Assembly (NCBI RefSeq): GCF_947241705.1
Contig: NC_079257.1
Coordinates: 248,001-312,000 of the forward strand
Direction of reading: 5' to 3'
Length of the DNA: 64,000 nt
Source of the DNA: Saccharomyces mikatae IFO 1815
Lineage: Eukaryota; Ascomycota; Saccharomycetes; Saccharomycetales; Saccharomycetaceae
The translations under genes were made by a program, and so were the position numbers. The notes beneath the pieces were generated by a model. The model did not search any database. It was not told the DNA's origin and worked only from the letters and a program-made list of their open reading frames with translations. Below, in pieces: positions 43,702-53,258 of the stretch; positions within the stretch are counted from its first letter, which is position 1, and the number at the start of each line of letters is the position of its first letter.

Positions 43702-46461
43702 ATGCCACAACATGTTCCTAACTTATATGGAACAACAATTCCTAACCAATATGGGCACCTAAATATCCCGGCGCCAATGGGGGAAGTAGATAAGTTAGAT
43801 TCGTCGAGAATTTGTGAAAGAAGGGGTGAGGGAGTGACAAAGCAAAGGAAGAAAGCCTCTCGAGCTTGTGACCAATGTAGAAAGAAAAGAATTAAGTGCA
43901 GGTTCAACCAGCATACTGGAGTTTGCCAGGGGTGTTTAGAAGTTAACGAAAAGTGCTTGTTTGTTAGAGTCCCACTGAAACGTGGTCCAGCGAAGAAAAG
44001 AAGTAATGAGGTATCCAACGACAATTTCAGTTCAGGTAATGGTCCTCTTAATTACAGGTCGAGGACTCATTCATACCCAATAAACTTGGGAGATAGCCAT
44101 ATAGCGTCACTCGCTCGGAATTCTTCTTTTCCTTCCATTAGCGGCTTACTTGTTCCCACTATAACAACTCAAACACAACAATTTTGGAAGGTACCGTATG
44201 ATGATATTAGACGTGGCAGTTCTCTAGCCACATTATCCAGTAGTTCATCGATATCTACTTCCTTTGGGGAAAATTGTCGCCTGGGTCAAAATTTGAATGT
44301 TGAGCAAGAGAGTAAGGATACTGCAATAAAAGGTATGATAACGCCAGTAGAAGGAAATGGTGCGTATTTAACAAGTGTTTATCGTCAGGGTCCACAGCCC
44401 TCTCAAGTGCAAGAACAGCGTGCTAACCCCTACACCAATCCTTTCAACTCTGGAAGATCCAGGATAAGCAGTTTTTCCGGTACGAGTGAAGCTACAACAT
44501 CAGAAGATAACACACAGGGTAAAGAGCATTATATGTTGACTCCAAATAGCGTACCCTCAATTGAAAAAGAACGATTAAATTCATTGACTGTAGGGTGTCT
44601 TGGTAAAAAAATAGACGCGAACACTAATACTAATAAGTGGGAAAGAAATCCGACTTGGAAGTCAGCATATCGATCGTCAGATCTCTCTCGTCCAGATTCT
44701 AAAAAAAATGATCTCTTGAATCAAGAAGCCGGTATAAAACCACTCATTTTCAGCACTAGCAGACAGTTTGACGAGACCCCCCTTTACAAAGTTTTAGACA
44801 TCTACTATAATTATTTTCATCTTAATTTTCCCATAATACCAATCAGCCAGAGTAAACTTACTGGCATGCTTGTTCCGGTGAAGCCGCAAGCATTCGATGA
44901 AACCCACAAAACTAACAGTGAAATCATTCAATGTTTTAAAACCGCGTTGGAGGTTTTGGTATTCTCTAAAATAAAACAAAGTAAACCGCCAAAATCAACA
45001 AAATCATGGTCTGATGGCAATTTATGCGATGCTCAAAAAGGACTGTACTACACTCAGAATTTGAGCAGATGTATAAATGAGTGTTTCCAAAGTTTAATGA
45101 CTATTAAATCAAAATTAAAGCAAAGTTTCGGCGTTACTCCTTCAAGAATAAAGTTCATTTTCTTTTCGACAATCGTTATTCTGAATTTCATTTTAGTCTT
45201 GACCGGTAATGAAAGCTTGTCCTTGTTAGGCCCCTCTGTCGGAGTTTTCAACGAGTTTCAAACTTACAAACTATTTCTGCCTTACGAAAATGCTATCTTG
45301 GTACCCCTTTTAGTTTCAAACGAGGAGAGCGATGAAGAACAACTTGATTATGCCGTGTTGTTTAAAAGATCATACATACTTTTGAGCATTTTAGATTCGC
45401 TTCAAAGCTTCAGGTTAGGCCAACCAAAATTAATCAATTTAAAATTCGATAGCCCCATTGACACGTATTTTAGTGACAAAGCGGGTCATAATCAAATTGT
45501 TGAAAACCCCTCTATGAACTTGGATATTATTTTATGGAATCTGAAACTCGGTGAATTTATAACATGCTTTGTCCTTAATAGAAAATCCCTGCAAATAAAC
45601 AGGTTCCAAAATCCACCTGCCACGGACCGAACGAGCCATGAAGGCATAGCTGTTGAAAAAGATGAACATGATAATATTGCTTACGATTTTCAGATTCTTT
45701 TGAAGAAAAAGGGAACTTTAATTGAAGAATTATTGAATATCGGACAAAAGAATGAAAAGCTTCCGAAAAATTGGCGCAGTTCAAATGCTGTAATGAATAG
45801 TATTGGTGAGCTAGTTTGCTCGATGATCAATCTGATATCAGGTATATTAGACTCAATCGTAAATGCGAACGTAGAGAACTCTGTCGATTTGAATTTGAAG
45901 CTGCTTCCAAACACATGTTCTGCTCCGAATAGTGAAGATGAATCGATTTCACAAACACAACGCAACACTTCCAAACTTGGCGATGAATCAAACAAGTGCT
46001 ACGCTGCCAAGTATCTACCGGGAACTGTTTCCGTTTTCATGCTGCCAATGGTGGAGGAATGCTCTAACATTATTAAGTTGATAGGCCCCATACCCACCAT
46101 ACTAATAAGCTTATTTATCCGTAATGGAAACATGGCAAGTGAGATAAATGATAAAATAATGATGTTGTCCACAGCGCTGAATGAGTTAGTGCAAATTACT
46201 TCGCTATTAAATGCGTTGGAATCTTTCAGACAGAACACTTATACACTTGCTAAACGTTTCAACACCGGTATTCCAAATAGCACTGGAGGCCTGACGTCTG
46301 TAATGAAGAAAATGTGCTCGGAAAATTTCGTAACTGACAACGCTTCTAATGTTTCGTCACCAGAGGAAGAGGACCAAAGAATATTGAGCAAATTTGCTGA
46401 TATAGGTTGGAAATTGATGGATGATTCAGAGTTAGGTTGTTGCTATTGTTTTCTTAACTAA
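43702..46461 (+). CDS. EDS1: Eds1, Zn(II)2Cys6 transcription factor (Rgt1 paralogue)
   Basis: Fungal zinc-cluster regulator, 919 residues as in S. cerevisiae. It is related to the glucose-sensing repressor Rgt1; its own targets are poorly known. The binuclear cluster begins [12 protein letters not shown] near residue 55 and ends [11 protein letters not shown], with spacing C-2-C-6-C-8-C-2-C-6-C. A basic linker follows (RGPAKKRS). The middle is Ser/Thr/Asn-rich. The C-terminal half is the helical regulatory domain and ends [20 protein letters not shown]. It is by far the fastest-evolving protein in the window, about 70% identical to S. cerevisiae from memory, with the zinc cluster and C-terminus conserved. 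Confidence 0.93.
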   Translation: MPQHVPNLYGTTIPNQYGHLNIPAPMGEVDKLDSSRICERRGEGVTKQRKKASRACDQCRKKRIKCRFNQHTGVCQGCLEVNEKCLFVRVPLKRGPAKKRSNEVSNDNFSSGNGPLNYRSRTHSYPINLGDSHIASLARNSSFPSISGLLVPTITTQTQQFWKVPYDDIRRGSSLATLSSSSSISTSFGENCRLGQNLNVEQESKDTAIKGMITPVEGNGAYLTSVYRQGPQPSQVQEQRANPYTNPFNSGRSRISSFSGTSEATTSEDNTQGKEHYMLTPNSVPSIEKERLNSLTVGCLGKKIDANTNTNKWERNPTWKSAYRSSDLSRPDSKKNDLLNQEAGIKPLIFSTSRQFDETPLYKVLDIYYNYFHLNFPIIPISQSKLTGMLVPVKPQAFDETHKTNSEIIQCFKTALEVLVFSKIKQSKPPKSTKSWSDGNLCDAQKGLYYTQNLSRCINECFQSLMTIKSKLKQSFGVTPSRIKFIFFSTIVILNFILVLTGNESLSLLGPSVGVFNEFQTYKLFLPYENAILVPLLVSNEESDEEQLDYAVLFKRSYILLSILDSLQSFRLGQPKLINLKFDSPIDTYFSDKAGHNQIVENPSMNLDIILWNLKLGEFITCFVLNRKSLQINRFQNPPATDRTSHEGIAVEKDEHDNIAYDFQILLKKKGTLIEELLNIGQKNEKLPKNWRSSNAVMNSIGELVCSMINLISGILDSIVNANVENSVDLNLKLLPNTCSAPNSEDESISQTQRNTSKLGDESNKCYAAKYLPGTVSVFMLPMVEECSNIIKLIGPIPTILISLFIRNGNMASEINDKIMMLSTALNELVQITSLLNALESFRQNTYTLAKRFNTGIPNSTGGLTSVMKKMCSENFVTDNASNVSSPEEEDQRILSKFADIGWKLMDDSELGCCYCFLN

Positions 46462-46685
46462 CAATTTTGCTAAAGAACTGAAAATAACCAAACTAGAAAA
46501 GGATAGGTAAGTAGAATTTTTTTAAAAGAACTATAGTACAAGAACATGCAAAGTCATATATCTAAACTAATTTTTACGCGCGACCAACAAAATAGGGCAG
46601 CGGTGTATACGCACACTGGCGTCAATGATATGAATGAGTTTGTTTATTTGTTAATCAAATTATCTCTTTTTTGAGAAATAAAGTC

Positions 46686-47732
46686 TCAATGCATTAAGTA
46701 TGAACCTTCGTTCTTCCTGCTTCTTGAGTTTCCGTCAATGCCATTAGATTGGAACTTGTAAGAGATCTTGATATTTAAGTCCCTATTATTCCTTTCATTT
46801 GGAGAGCAAATCAATTCACCTTCAATGGTGTCACCAGTTTCAGCATCTAGATCATCAGGGAAATAAAATATTGTTTGCTTCCAGTGAGTGTATGGAGCAT
46901 GAGGGCCAGTGGAGAATTCGACAGGTCTCTTACCTTTTGGAGCAGGGAAAACAATGTCGAACCAAGTGACAACACCATTAATCATATCTTGTCTCTTGGC
47001 GGTCAATTTGAAATTACTCTTGAACGCTAGATCCGATATTTTCACTGTATTTAAATCAAATTCGATCAACTTATCCGAAGTGGTGTTAACATTGTTTCTT
47101 TCCACGGTATCAACAATGGGCTCGTGCAAGACCAATGGAACAAATGGCGAGTAATCGAACCCATAAACGTCCTGCCAATAGTTCAACTTCTCGTCTTTGT
47201 ATTGGGAATCTTCCAAACCAGCCAAATGGATGGAACACTTGTCGGGGAAGATCAAACCTCCTTCCACCAAATAGTGATCTCTAGCGTAAAGAACAGTGTC
47301 CATCATGGACTCGTATAATAAAAAGTAGCCCATCCATTCAGATATAATGATATCTACTTTAGGGAAAGGCAAATGAACGTCCTCCAATTTCCCTCTTAGC
47401 AAAGTGATCTTGTCACTGAATCCGTTTAGTTCCACCAATTCTTTTGCCATTTCGATAATGCTTGACATATCGACACCGATGACATGCTTGGCACCGTGCT
47501 TAGCGGCAAACATGGATAGGATACCTGTACCGCATCCAACATCTAAAACAATCTTGTCTTTGAAGAGATCCTTATTTTGGATTATTGCGTTTCTGTAAGA
47601 TAAGGTACGAACCGTATCTTGAAGCATTTCCTCGTGAATACCATAGTGATCGTATGAATTGAAGTAGTGTTGTTCGCTCTCACTCAGCTTCGTCTTCTCT
47701 GTAGCTGAATCTTTAACCGCCGTCTTGCTCAT
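46686..47732 (-). CDS. HMT1: Hmt1, major type I protein arginine methyltransferase
   Basis: SAM-dependent PRMT1-type enzyme methylating RGG motifs in hnRNPs such as Npl3 and Nab2. 348 residues from the ATG of MSKTAVKDSATEK. The SAM site VLDVGCGTGIL, the double-E loop (ISEWMGYFLLYESM) and the THW loop (YTHWKQTIFY) are complete; the sequence is nearly invariant against S. cerevisiae. The reading frame continues upstream to another ATG at 47804, which would add 24 residues (MSYALLTTTPKKEEQ...). The internal ATG has an A-rich context with A at -3, the outer one has G at -3, so I prefer the shorter form. EDS1 converges from the left. Confidence 0.95.
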   Translation of the reverse strand: MSKTAVKDSATEKTKLSESEQHYFNSYDHYGIHEEMLQDTVRTLSYRNAIIQNKDLFKDKIVLDVGCGTGILSMFAAKHGAKHVIGVDMSSIIEMAKELVELNGFSDKITLLRGKLEDVHLPFPKVDIIISEWMGYFLLYESMMDTVLYARDHYLVEGGLIFPDKCSIHLAGLEDSQYKDEKLNYWQDVYGFDYSPFVPLVLHEPIVDTVERNNVNTTSDKLIEFDLNTVKISDLAFKSNFKLTAKRQDMINGVVTWFDIVFPAPKGKRPVEFSTGPHAPYTHWKQTIFYFPDDLDAETGDTIEGELICSPNERNNRDLNIKISYKFQSNGIDGNSRSRKNEGSYLMH

Positions 47733-48021
47733 TTTTTTTTCTTTGGATGGATCAGTGCGTTGTTCTTCTTTTTTAGGAGTGGTAGTGAGTAGTGCGTAGC
47801 TCATCTCTTCAACTGTTTTATAGCATACAATTTACCTTAGTGAAAAATTTTTCCCGCAATTTCCAAATTTTCAAAATTCCTTTTTTTTTTCGGGATAATC
47901 TAACGTATTACCCTACAAGTAATATAAAAAAAAGGTTCATTATACAGTATAAAGAACACAACAATAGAGAAATACACAGTGTTAAATAGGTCGGATGTTG
48001 TATTCTTTTATTTTCCTCATC

Positions 48022-48708
48022 TCATGGGGCTAATCTGACAACTTTCCATGGGTCGTTTTCTGTTGCTCTTCTGTAAACGAATCTATCATGTAATCTGGAA
48101 GGTCTACCTTGCCAAAACTCAATTTCCAGTGGGACGATTCTCAAGCCGCCCCAATAATCTGGACATGGAATGTCTTCAGCATCCTTGAAACGTTCAGTGT
48201 TTTTCCGGGTCAACTCGTCCAGTTCTTCTCTGTCCTTAATAACATCTGATTGGCGTGAGGCCCATGCCCCAACTTTAGACCCCCGAGGTCTTGTTTCAAA
48301 GTATCGTTCAGAGGTTTCTCTGTTAACATGCTCTGTGACACCTTCAACTCTCACTTGTCTTTGCAAGTCCTTCCAGAAGAATACGATTGCAGCGTTCGGG
48401 TTTGTAGCAATATCACGGGCCTTTCTAGAGGTTCCCCAATTAGAATAGATGGTAAAGCCTCTATGGTCGAGTTCTTTGAAAAGAAGAATTCTGGAAGACA
48501 CTTTCCCACTAGGTAATTCTGCGGATGAGAAGGTAATCGCCTCTGGCAACGTCTCTCTTGGATCTTCCTTGGCTTCGTTAAACCACTTGGTGAAAAGTTC
48601 AATTGGATCGTCTGTGAGTTGCTTTTCATTCAAAGTGAACTTATCGTATTGATACGTCTCAGGAGCAAAGATAATTGGCTTTTGAGTCTCTTCGGCTTGT
48701 TTAGTCAT
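48022..48708 (-). CDS. PDX3: Pyridoxamine/pyridoxine 5'-phosphate oxidase
   Basis: FMN enzyme that oxidises pyridoxine- and pyridoxamine-5'-phosphate to the cofactor PLP. 228 residues, equal to the orthologue. FMN-binding strands SSRILLFKELDHRGFTIYSN and AIVFFWKDLQRQVRVEG are intact. The substrate and FMN contact motif WGGLRIVPLEIEFWQGRPSRLHDR appears near the C-terminus, with RPSRLHDR shown as residues about 203-210. The start ATG is conserved (MTKQAEETQKP). It is transcribed leftward. Its upstream region leads into the snR161-TLC1 interval. Confidence 0.96.
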   Translation of the reverse strand: MTKQAEETQKPIIFAPETYQYDKFTLNEKQLTDDPIELFTKWFNEAKEDPRETLPEAITFSSAELPSGKVSSRILLFKELDHRGFTIYSNWGTSRKARDIATNPNAAIVFFWKDLQRQVRVEGVTEHVNRETSERYFETRPRGSKVGAWASRQSDVIKDREELDELTRKNTERFKDAEDIPCPDYWGGLRIVPLEIEFWQGRPSRLHDRFVYRRATENDPWKVVRLAP

Positions 48709-48939
48709 TGTAGGTGCAGATGCTACGAGTGTGCTCTTAGTATGGTTGCCGTATTCTCTAATGCGTTAACTATGTAGATTAGTCATTTCTTCTTTGTTCA
48801 TGTTGCGGCCCCTTCACAGTACTTACAAATTACCCGGTTCCTGTCCCTCGCGGAATTTATTAGAGCACTTTTGAAATGTTAAGCAGACTTAGTCATATTG
48901 GCGTGTATTGTTTACTAAGATCCGAGTATTTACGTATCT

Positions 48940-49150
48940 ATATGTGTGAACTACAGTAGTGTCATGAAATACAGCCTAAAGAGACGAGAAACTTCACAAC
49001 GGAACTTAAGTGGTTCATTAAAATATCTATCTACCAGCTTAGAGAGACTACCCATGAGTGGGAGATACGCGAGCAGCCAAAAATACTGGGTGTTGTATTT
49101 TACTTGCTTTTATATTGCAAGCAAGCAAGATGTATCTATATATGACAATG
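48940..49150 (+). ncRNA. SNR161: Probable H/ACA snoRNA snR161 (boundaries approximate)
   Basis: In S. cerevisiae a ~160-nt H/ACA RNA, snR161, lies between PDX3 and TLC1 on this strand. The PDX3-TLC1 distance here is about the same (643 bp). The interval contains hairpins such as CCCA-TGAG-TGGG near 49051 and CTTGCTT/AAGCAAG near 49104-49126, with H-box-like and ACA triplets after them. I could not confirm box positions or guide pockets, so the call is positional. Confidence 0.35.
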
Positions 49151-49230
49151 CATGATTAAGAAAAAGAGCAAGCCTGCAAAGATGTCTATATTTAAATAGC
49201 AAAAAAAAGAAATATAGGAGAAAAGTTTTC

Positions 49231-49249
49231 GGCGCGCCAATTCGCGAAA
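49231..49249 (+). promoter_or_regulatory. TLC1 promoter: GC palindrome and SCB/MCB-like CGCGAAA
   Basis: GGCGCGCC at 49231-49238 and CGCGAAA at 49243-49249, inside the palindrome TTCGCGAA, lie 103-121 bp upstream of the inferred TLC1 5' end. CNCGAAA is the Swi4 (SBF) core. S. cerevisiae TLC1 is known to be under G1/S SBF/MBF control. Confidence 0.55.
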
Positions 49250-49820
49250 AACCGTTCTCTTTTCCAACAGCATACTACAACAGCTCTCGAGCATATCAGT
49301 TAAAAGGCTTCTTTTATGGTTTCCAGCTGAAGTCCTCAATAGTAGTTCTCCAATAGGGGCATGCGCTAATGAGGAAGATGCGTCGCCTATTAAAATGTCT
49401 GGCGGCTGTTACATTTGCTTTCTAGCACTTTTCTATTCTCGTTTCCTTTTTTTGTACCTTCCCCTTTTGAATTTTCCATCGTATAAGCCTCAGAAATTTG
49501 GTAGACACTTAATGATGAATAGGTTGGGTTAGATTTGATTTGAGATCTTGAGTCACCAGGCAGTCCCAATTTTTTTTACGAAATATTAGGAGTGTGCTGA
49601 TGTCAGCATAGATGATGTATTATACATGTTTTGTGTGGTTTGCTATATTTCTACTTATAGATGGCTAAAATCTGAGTTTGAGAGCAGCATGCCACAGATG
49701 CTTGGATTTTACTATTGGATTTTGCTGCCGGAATAGGGCTTTCGGGACACTTATTCCTTTGCTTAAGACCAACTCTGTTTTCGCCTTTGCCCCTTCATCA
49801 TTATACAAAATGTCTACCAT

Positions 49821-49835
49821 TACCACACCCACACA
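49821..49835 (+). other. TLC1 template region
   Basis: TACCACACCCACACA, read in the RNA as template. Copying would give TGTGTGGGTGTGGT on the telomere. The 3' flank departs from the CA pattern at once (TTGAT), whereas I recall ...CACACACAAATG in S. cerevisiae, so the alignment part looks two or more bases shorter. Confidence 0.85.
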
Positions 49836-50567
49836 TTGATATTATGACTAATTGTTTATTAGCTAAGTTCCCATGGCCACTTTTTACTTTTTTCTCATTT
49901 TCTTATTTTTATTATATTTTCTGTCACTTCTGAAGTGACGGAAAAGAGGAGTTTGAATTAGATTTGCAAAACGGGCGGTATCAAGAATACTGTCACTCTA
50001 TATGTCTAATTTATCGTCAACTCTGCAAAAAGAAAATAGGAAGAAGAAAATAGGCGGATAAGAGTATATAGAGAAATGATTTATTCTATTTTTTTTTTCT
50101 TTTTCGTTTTTCAGTAGATTTTTGCCTTTCGAGAGAATAAATTCCACTAAAAAGGGTTAAAGAAAAATCTATTCATTGAACTTATTAATGAAAACTTTAA
50201 ATGCGTCAAGTACATCAAAAGAGGAAACAGAGGGAAAGAACCAGGTTGGCAAACAAGCAAAAAGGCAAGGACGAACCTTCCTCAAGCACTGAATGTTTTG
50301 CGAGTGAATGGTAAGCGCGAGAAATGATGATACAAGTTGAAAAGACATAATTTGAGATTTTTCAAAATAGATTATTTTAGACATCCTACTTTAATCATTT
50401 TTGATGAATCAATACGGTATTTTTGTCGCTTCCTTATTACAGTAATGCAGACATTAACTTCTGAGCGGAAGGAACCGTGTGTTCAGTTTATGGATTTTCG
50501 TGTAAAGCGTTTTTTCGGTTGCGATAGCAGTTACTTACTTTCCTCGATGCCTTTGATGCATTCAGAT

Positions 50568-50576
50568 AATTTTTGG
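50568..50576 (+). other. Sm-protein binding site of TLC1
   Basis: AATTTTTGG (AAUUUUUGG in RNA) fits the Sm-site pattern and marks the 3' end of mature TLC1. A long T run follows at about 50581-50590. Confidence 0.8.
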
Positions 50577-50583
50577 AACATTT

Positions 50584-50881
50584 TTTTTTTAGGTGTGCAC
50601 ACTTGTATAATGTAGAGTACATACATACTATGTCATGTTTGTGGCATTACATGCCTTATTTAGTTGATTGTACACAGGAATCCTTCCTAATGCATATAAC
50701 AAAGCTTACCAAATAACTTCTTTTAGAATATACAATAAAAAACAAAAATATAAAACGATACAAGAACATCCCAGTAGTTACTTTAACATAATCGAATGAT
50801 TAATGATTTTTTTTACTCAGGAAGAGCAAATAATTGCATATGCTTGTTAGATCATCAATCGTATAAAGTCTGTAGCTCTTA
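50584..50881. other. TLC1/CSG2 convergent spacer
   Basis: About 300 bp with the region for the longer, polyadenylated TLC1 transcript and the CSG2 3' end. AT-rich; no other feature. Confidence 0.55.
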
Positions 50882-52114
50882 CTAATGGTGATATTTGCCT
50901 TCACCGAGCGTTACCGATAGGACCAACAAACTAACAGTCAGCATTATATATCCAATGACTTCCCATCTAACTATAGTGGTTTGAGTAGGTTCGCAAATCC
51001 ATTCAGCCAACCCCATGAAGATAATAGCCCCAAGGTTGCATGTTGTCAAATATTCAGCAGGTGCTTTGCGGTTCAACTCTAGTACCGAAATCAAGCTGGG
51101 TAAAGAGCCAAAGATAATTGACCCTAATAGCGAGAACCAAAAGCCCTTGTCATTGTAAAATAAGGAAATGGATTCTAAGGACCCGCGAGAAGGAAACTTG
51201 GGAATAAATGGCAAAAGTATTATCATACCGATAATCCCGATTAAGGCCATGTGAGTGCTTTGCTTGACCAAGACGACAGCGGAGTTTTCGTTTTTGGAAA
51301 TGTTACTGCAAAACCAACGGTTCCATAACACAGCAAATGGACCCATGATCAAGGCACCAAGGCCACAAATCAAAGCACCTTTCAACCTGTCGAACAAGAA
51401 TGGGTCTGAAAGTTCTCCTGTATCAGGGTTGACGGACAGCTTCCCGGCAAGCATATCACAGGTAGCCTTTGTATATGAGATGATTAAAATTCCAATGACT
51501 GCATTCATCATGATGAGGAAGTTGCGAAAAACGTAGTTCTTCCTAGAGATCCCGCAAACACCATATAGCAAAGTAACAATTTCAAAAATTGCAGTGTTTT
51601 GAATTAAAGCAACATCGAATGCTGGTGATAGTGACAAAGCCATGTTATAGGTCAAGTCGGCGACAATCATTATTAGAGCCAACACTGTTAGCTTAGCCAG
51701 ATATTTAAAAGTAGCCACAGATATGATTTTTTGCTTCTGTTGTTGAGTTACGATGCGTGGTTGAGGATCATCCAACACATGCGAGAACACATCGACATCT
51801 TCCTCTGTTCCAGTTTCGGCGTTGGGGCTGTACGTTTGTGAATTTCTGTTTGATTCTGAATCAGAAACAATCATCGGTCTCATTTTCTTCCAAAGTCGAG
51901 ATACAGGAACCAAGAGCAACCACGATGCAAAATACATAAATGTCAGATAAAAAGTTAATGAGCTTGAGTTGCCATTGTCGCCGTTAGTCTCGGGAGTTGC
52001 GATTGTACCATTAGGTCCCCCTGATATTTCCTTTCTGGATTGTATATTGGACAAACATTTTGTTTGAATCACGTATCCTATTACACCTGAAAACCAAAGT
52101 AGAGTGGTGGACAT
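50882..52114 (-). CDS. CSG2: Csg2, ER regulator of mannosyl-inositolphosphoceramide synthesis
   Basis: ER membrane protein that binds the catalytic subunits Sur1 and Csh1 to form MIPC synthase. Its loss makes yeast calcium-sensitive. 410 residues, as in S. cerevisiae. About ten hydrophobic segments in two DMT-like halves are visible: an N-terminal segment, then an Asn/Gly/Ser-rich loop (about 28-50), a charged loop about 75-125 with ETGTEEDVDVF, and repeated glycine-rich helices to the end. The start ATG is conserved. Convergent with TLC1 and separated from SCO1 by a short spacer. Confidence 0.94.
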   Translation of the reverse strand: MSTTLLWFSGVIGYVIQTKCLSNIQSRKEISGGPNGTIATPETNGDNGNSSSLTFYLTFMYFASWLLLVPVSRLWKKMRPMIVSDSESNRNSQTYSPNAETGTEEDVDVFSHVLDDPQPRIVTQQQKQKIISVATFKYLAKLTVLALIMIVADLTYNMALSLSPAFDVALIQNTAIFEIVTLLYGVCGISRKNYVFRNFLIMMNAVIGILIISYTKATCDMLAGKLSVNPDTGELSDPFLFDRLKGALICGLGALIMGPFAVLWNRWFCSNISKNENSAVVLVKQSTHMALIGIIGMIILLPFIPKFPSRGSLESISLFYNDKGFWFSLLGSIIFGSLPSLISVLELNRKAPAEYLTTCNLGAIIFMGLAEWICEPTQTTIVRWEVIGYIMLTVSLLVLSVTLGEGKYHH

Positions 52115-52352
52115 TGTGCTGTAATCTATTGCTTGTTATCGTACTAACTCACCAGCTCAAGAGCAGACTTTTCAAGAAAATGGCACGCAAACATTTCTTT
52201 AGTTCGATCTTCTCATATTCACATAGCCTCCTTTTAGTGGGAGGGCTATTTTTTTTCCTTGCGATATTCCCCCACGCCGGGTGAGATAGCTTTAATAAAA
52301 GGATGGTTCATAGCCTTATATGTACAGGGAAGTAAGTAATATATTTACAAAT

Positions 52353-53258
52353 TTACTTAAATAAGAAAGAGTACCATGCCTCCTTCTGCTTAGCGCGCTG
52401 CTCTGCAGGCACATAGCCCTTTACGTGTTCTACAATCTTTTCCACACCCGTCTTTTCGTCATAATTTCTGCCCAAAGCATCCACAAACTGTCCCTCAGGG
52501 TCCATGAGGTAGAAGAAAATGGAGTGATCCACTAAATAATCTTGGCCCGGCTTGACATTTGGTGGAGTAGAAAAATATACCCTGTATTTCTTGCATGCGT
52601 TCTTCACCTCGTCGAATGTGCCCGTCAGCCCTAGGATGGAGGGATGAAAATCGCTCAAGTACTCTTTCAATACAGCGGGAGAATCTCTTGCCGGATCGCA
52701 AGTGATAAACAACGGCTGTAAGGAGATGCCGTACCTTGAAGAAAGGGTATTGAGCCATACACCCAGCTTGTCCAGCTCATCAGGACAGATGTCGGGGCAG
52801 TTACTGAACCCAAAGTATAATATAGAAAATTTGCCCAGAAGATTTTTCTCCGTAAACTCATTACCATTCATGTCTTCCAGATGGAAGGGGCCTCCCAGTG
52901 AAGGTTTACCGTATCCTCTGTTAGCTTCTGCCTCCTTCTGCGTCTCCAATCTGCGTTTCTCTCTGTTGAAGAAATAAGAAAGTGCCCCACCAACCGCTAG
53001 GAATAGGGCAATCGCCTTTCCTGTAGAAAACTCGATCGAGCCATCTCGCACTTTCTCATGACTCTTGATAGGCGTACCTCCCACAGGGATTCTGCTCAAT
53101 GGTTTCTTACCGTCTGCTTGCCACAGGCGCGTTCCAGTAAAGAAACTCCTGTGTGTGAGAAATTTAGCGCTATTGCCACTCACTCTTGTAGCCCGTGATG
53201 GCAGCACGGGACAGTACTGGAGTAGTCTCAGATTTGTAGTTCTTAACAATTTTAGCAT
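52353..53258 (-). CDS. SCO1: Sco1, mitochondrial copper chaperone for cytochrome c oxidase
   Basis: Inner-membrane protein that receives copper from Cox17 and loads the CuA site of Cox2. 301 residues here against about 295 in S. cerevisiae; the extra residues lie in the presequence (YCPVLPSRATRVSG region). Order: basic mitochondrial presequence (1 to about 45), membrane anchor at about 78-95 (AIALFLAVGGALSYFF), thioredoxin-like domain with C-P-D-I-C in GFSNCPDICPDELD and the metal His in YLVDHSIFFYL. It is divergent from CHS2, with 445 bp between the start codons. Paralogue of SCO2 at 30758-31663. Confidence 0.96.
   Translation of the reverse strand: MLKLLRTTNLRLLQYCPVLPSRATRVSGNSAKFLTHRSFFTGTRLWQADGKKPLSRIPVGGTPIKSHEKVRDGSIEFSTGKAIALFLAVGGALSYFFNREKRRLETQKEAEANRGYGKPSLGGPFHLEDMNGNEFTEKNLLGKFSILYFGFSNCPDICPDELDKLGVWLNTLSSRYGISLQPLFITCDPARDSPAVLKEYLSDFHPSILGLTGTFDEVKNACKKYRVYFSTPPNVKPGQDYLVDHSIFFYLMDPEGQFVDALGRNYDEKTGVEKIVEHVKGYVPAEQRAKQKEAWYSFLFK

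Larger units (their letters stand above)
49352..50583 (+). ncRNA. TLC1: Telomerase RNA TLC1
   Basis: RNA subunit of telomerase; it scaffolds Est2, Est1, Ku and the Sm ring and provides the template for telomeric repeats. Evidence: (1) position between PDX3 and CSG2, where S. cerevisiae TLC1 lies; (2) a template-like ACCACACCCACACA at 49822-49835, about 470 nt from the inferred 5' end, as in S. cerevisiae (about 468); (3) an Sm site AATTTTTGG at 50568-50576, close to the expected mature 3' end; (4) extended similarity to remembered TLC1 segments around GGGCATGC at the 5' end and TGTATTATACATGTTTTGTG near the Ku arm. The mature RNA would be about 1.23 kb, slightly longer than the 1.16 kb S. cerevisiae RNA; a polyadenylated form would extend further. 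Ends are estimates (plus or minus about 20 nt). Confidence 0.93.

Noticed and set aside
49715-50615. Short plus-strand frames (49715-49933, 50337-50615) and a minus-strand frame (50169-50384)
   Set aside because: They lie inside the TLC1 RNA gene; one includes the telomerase template. Chance frames.
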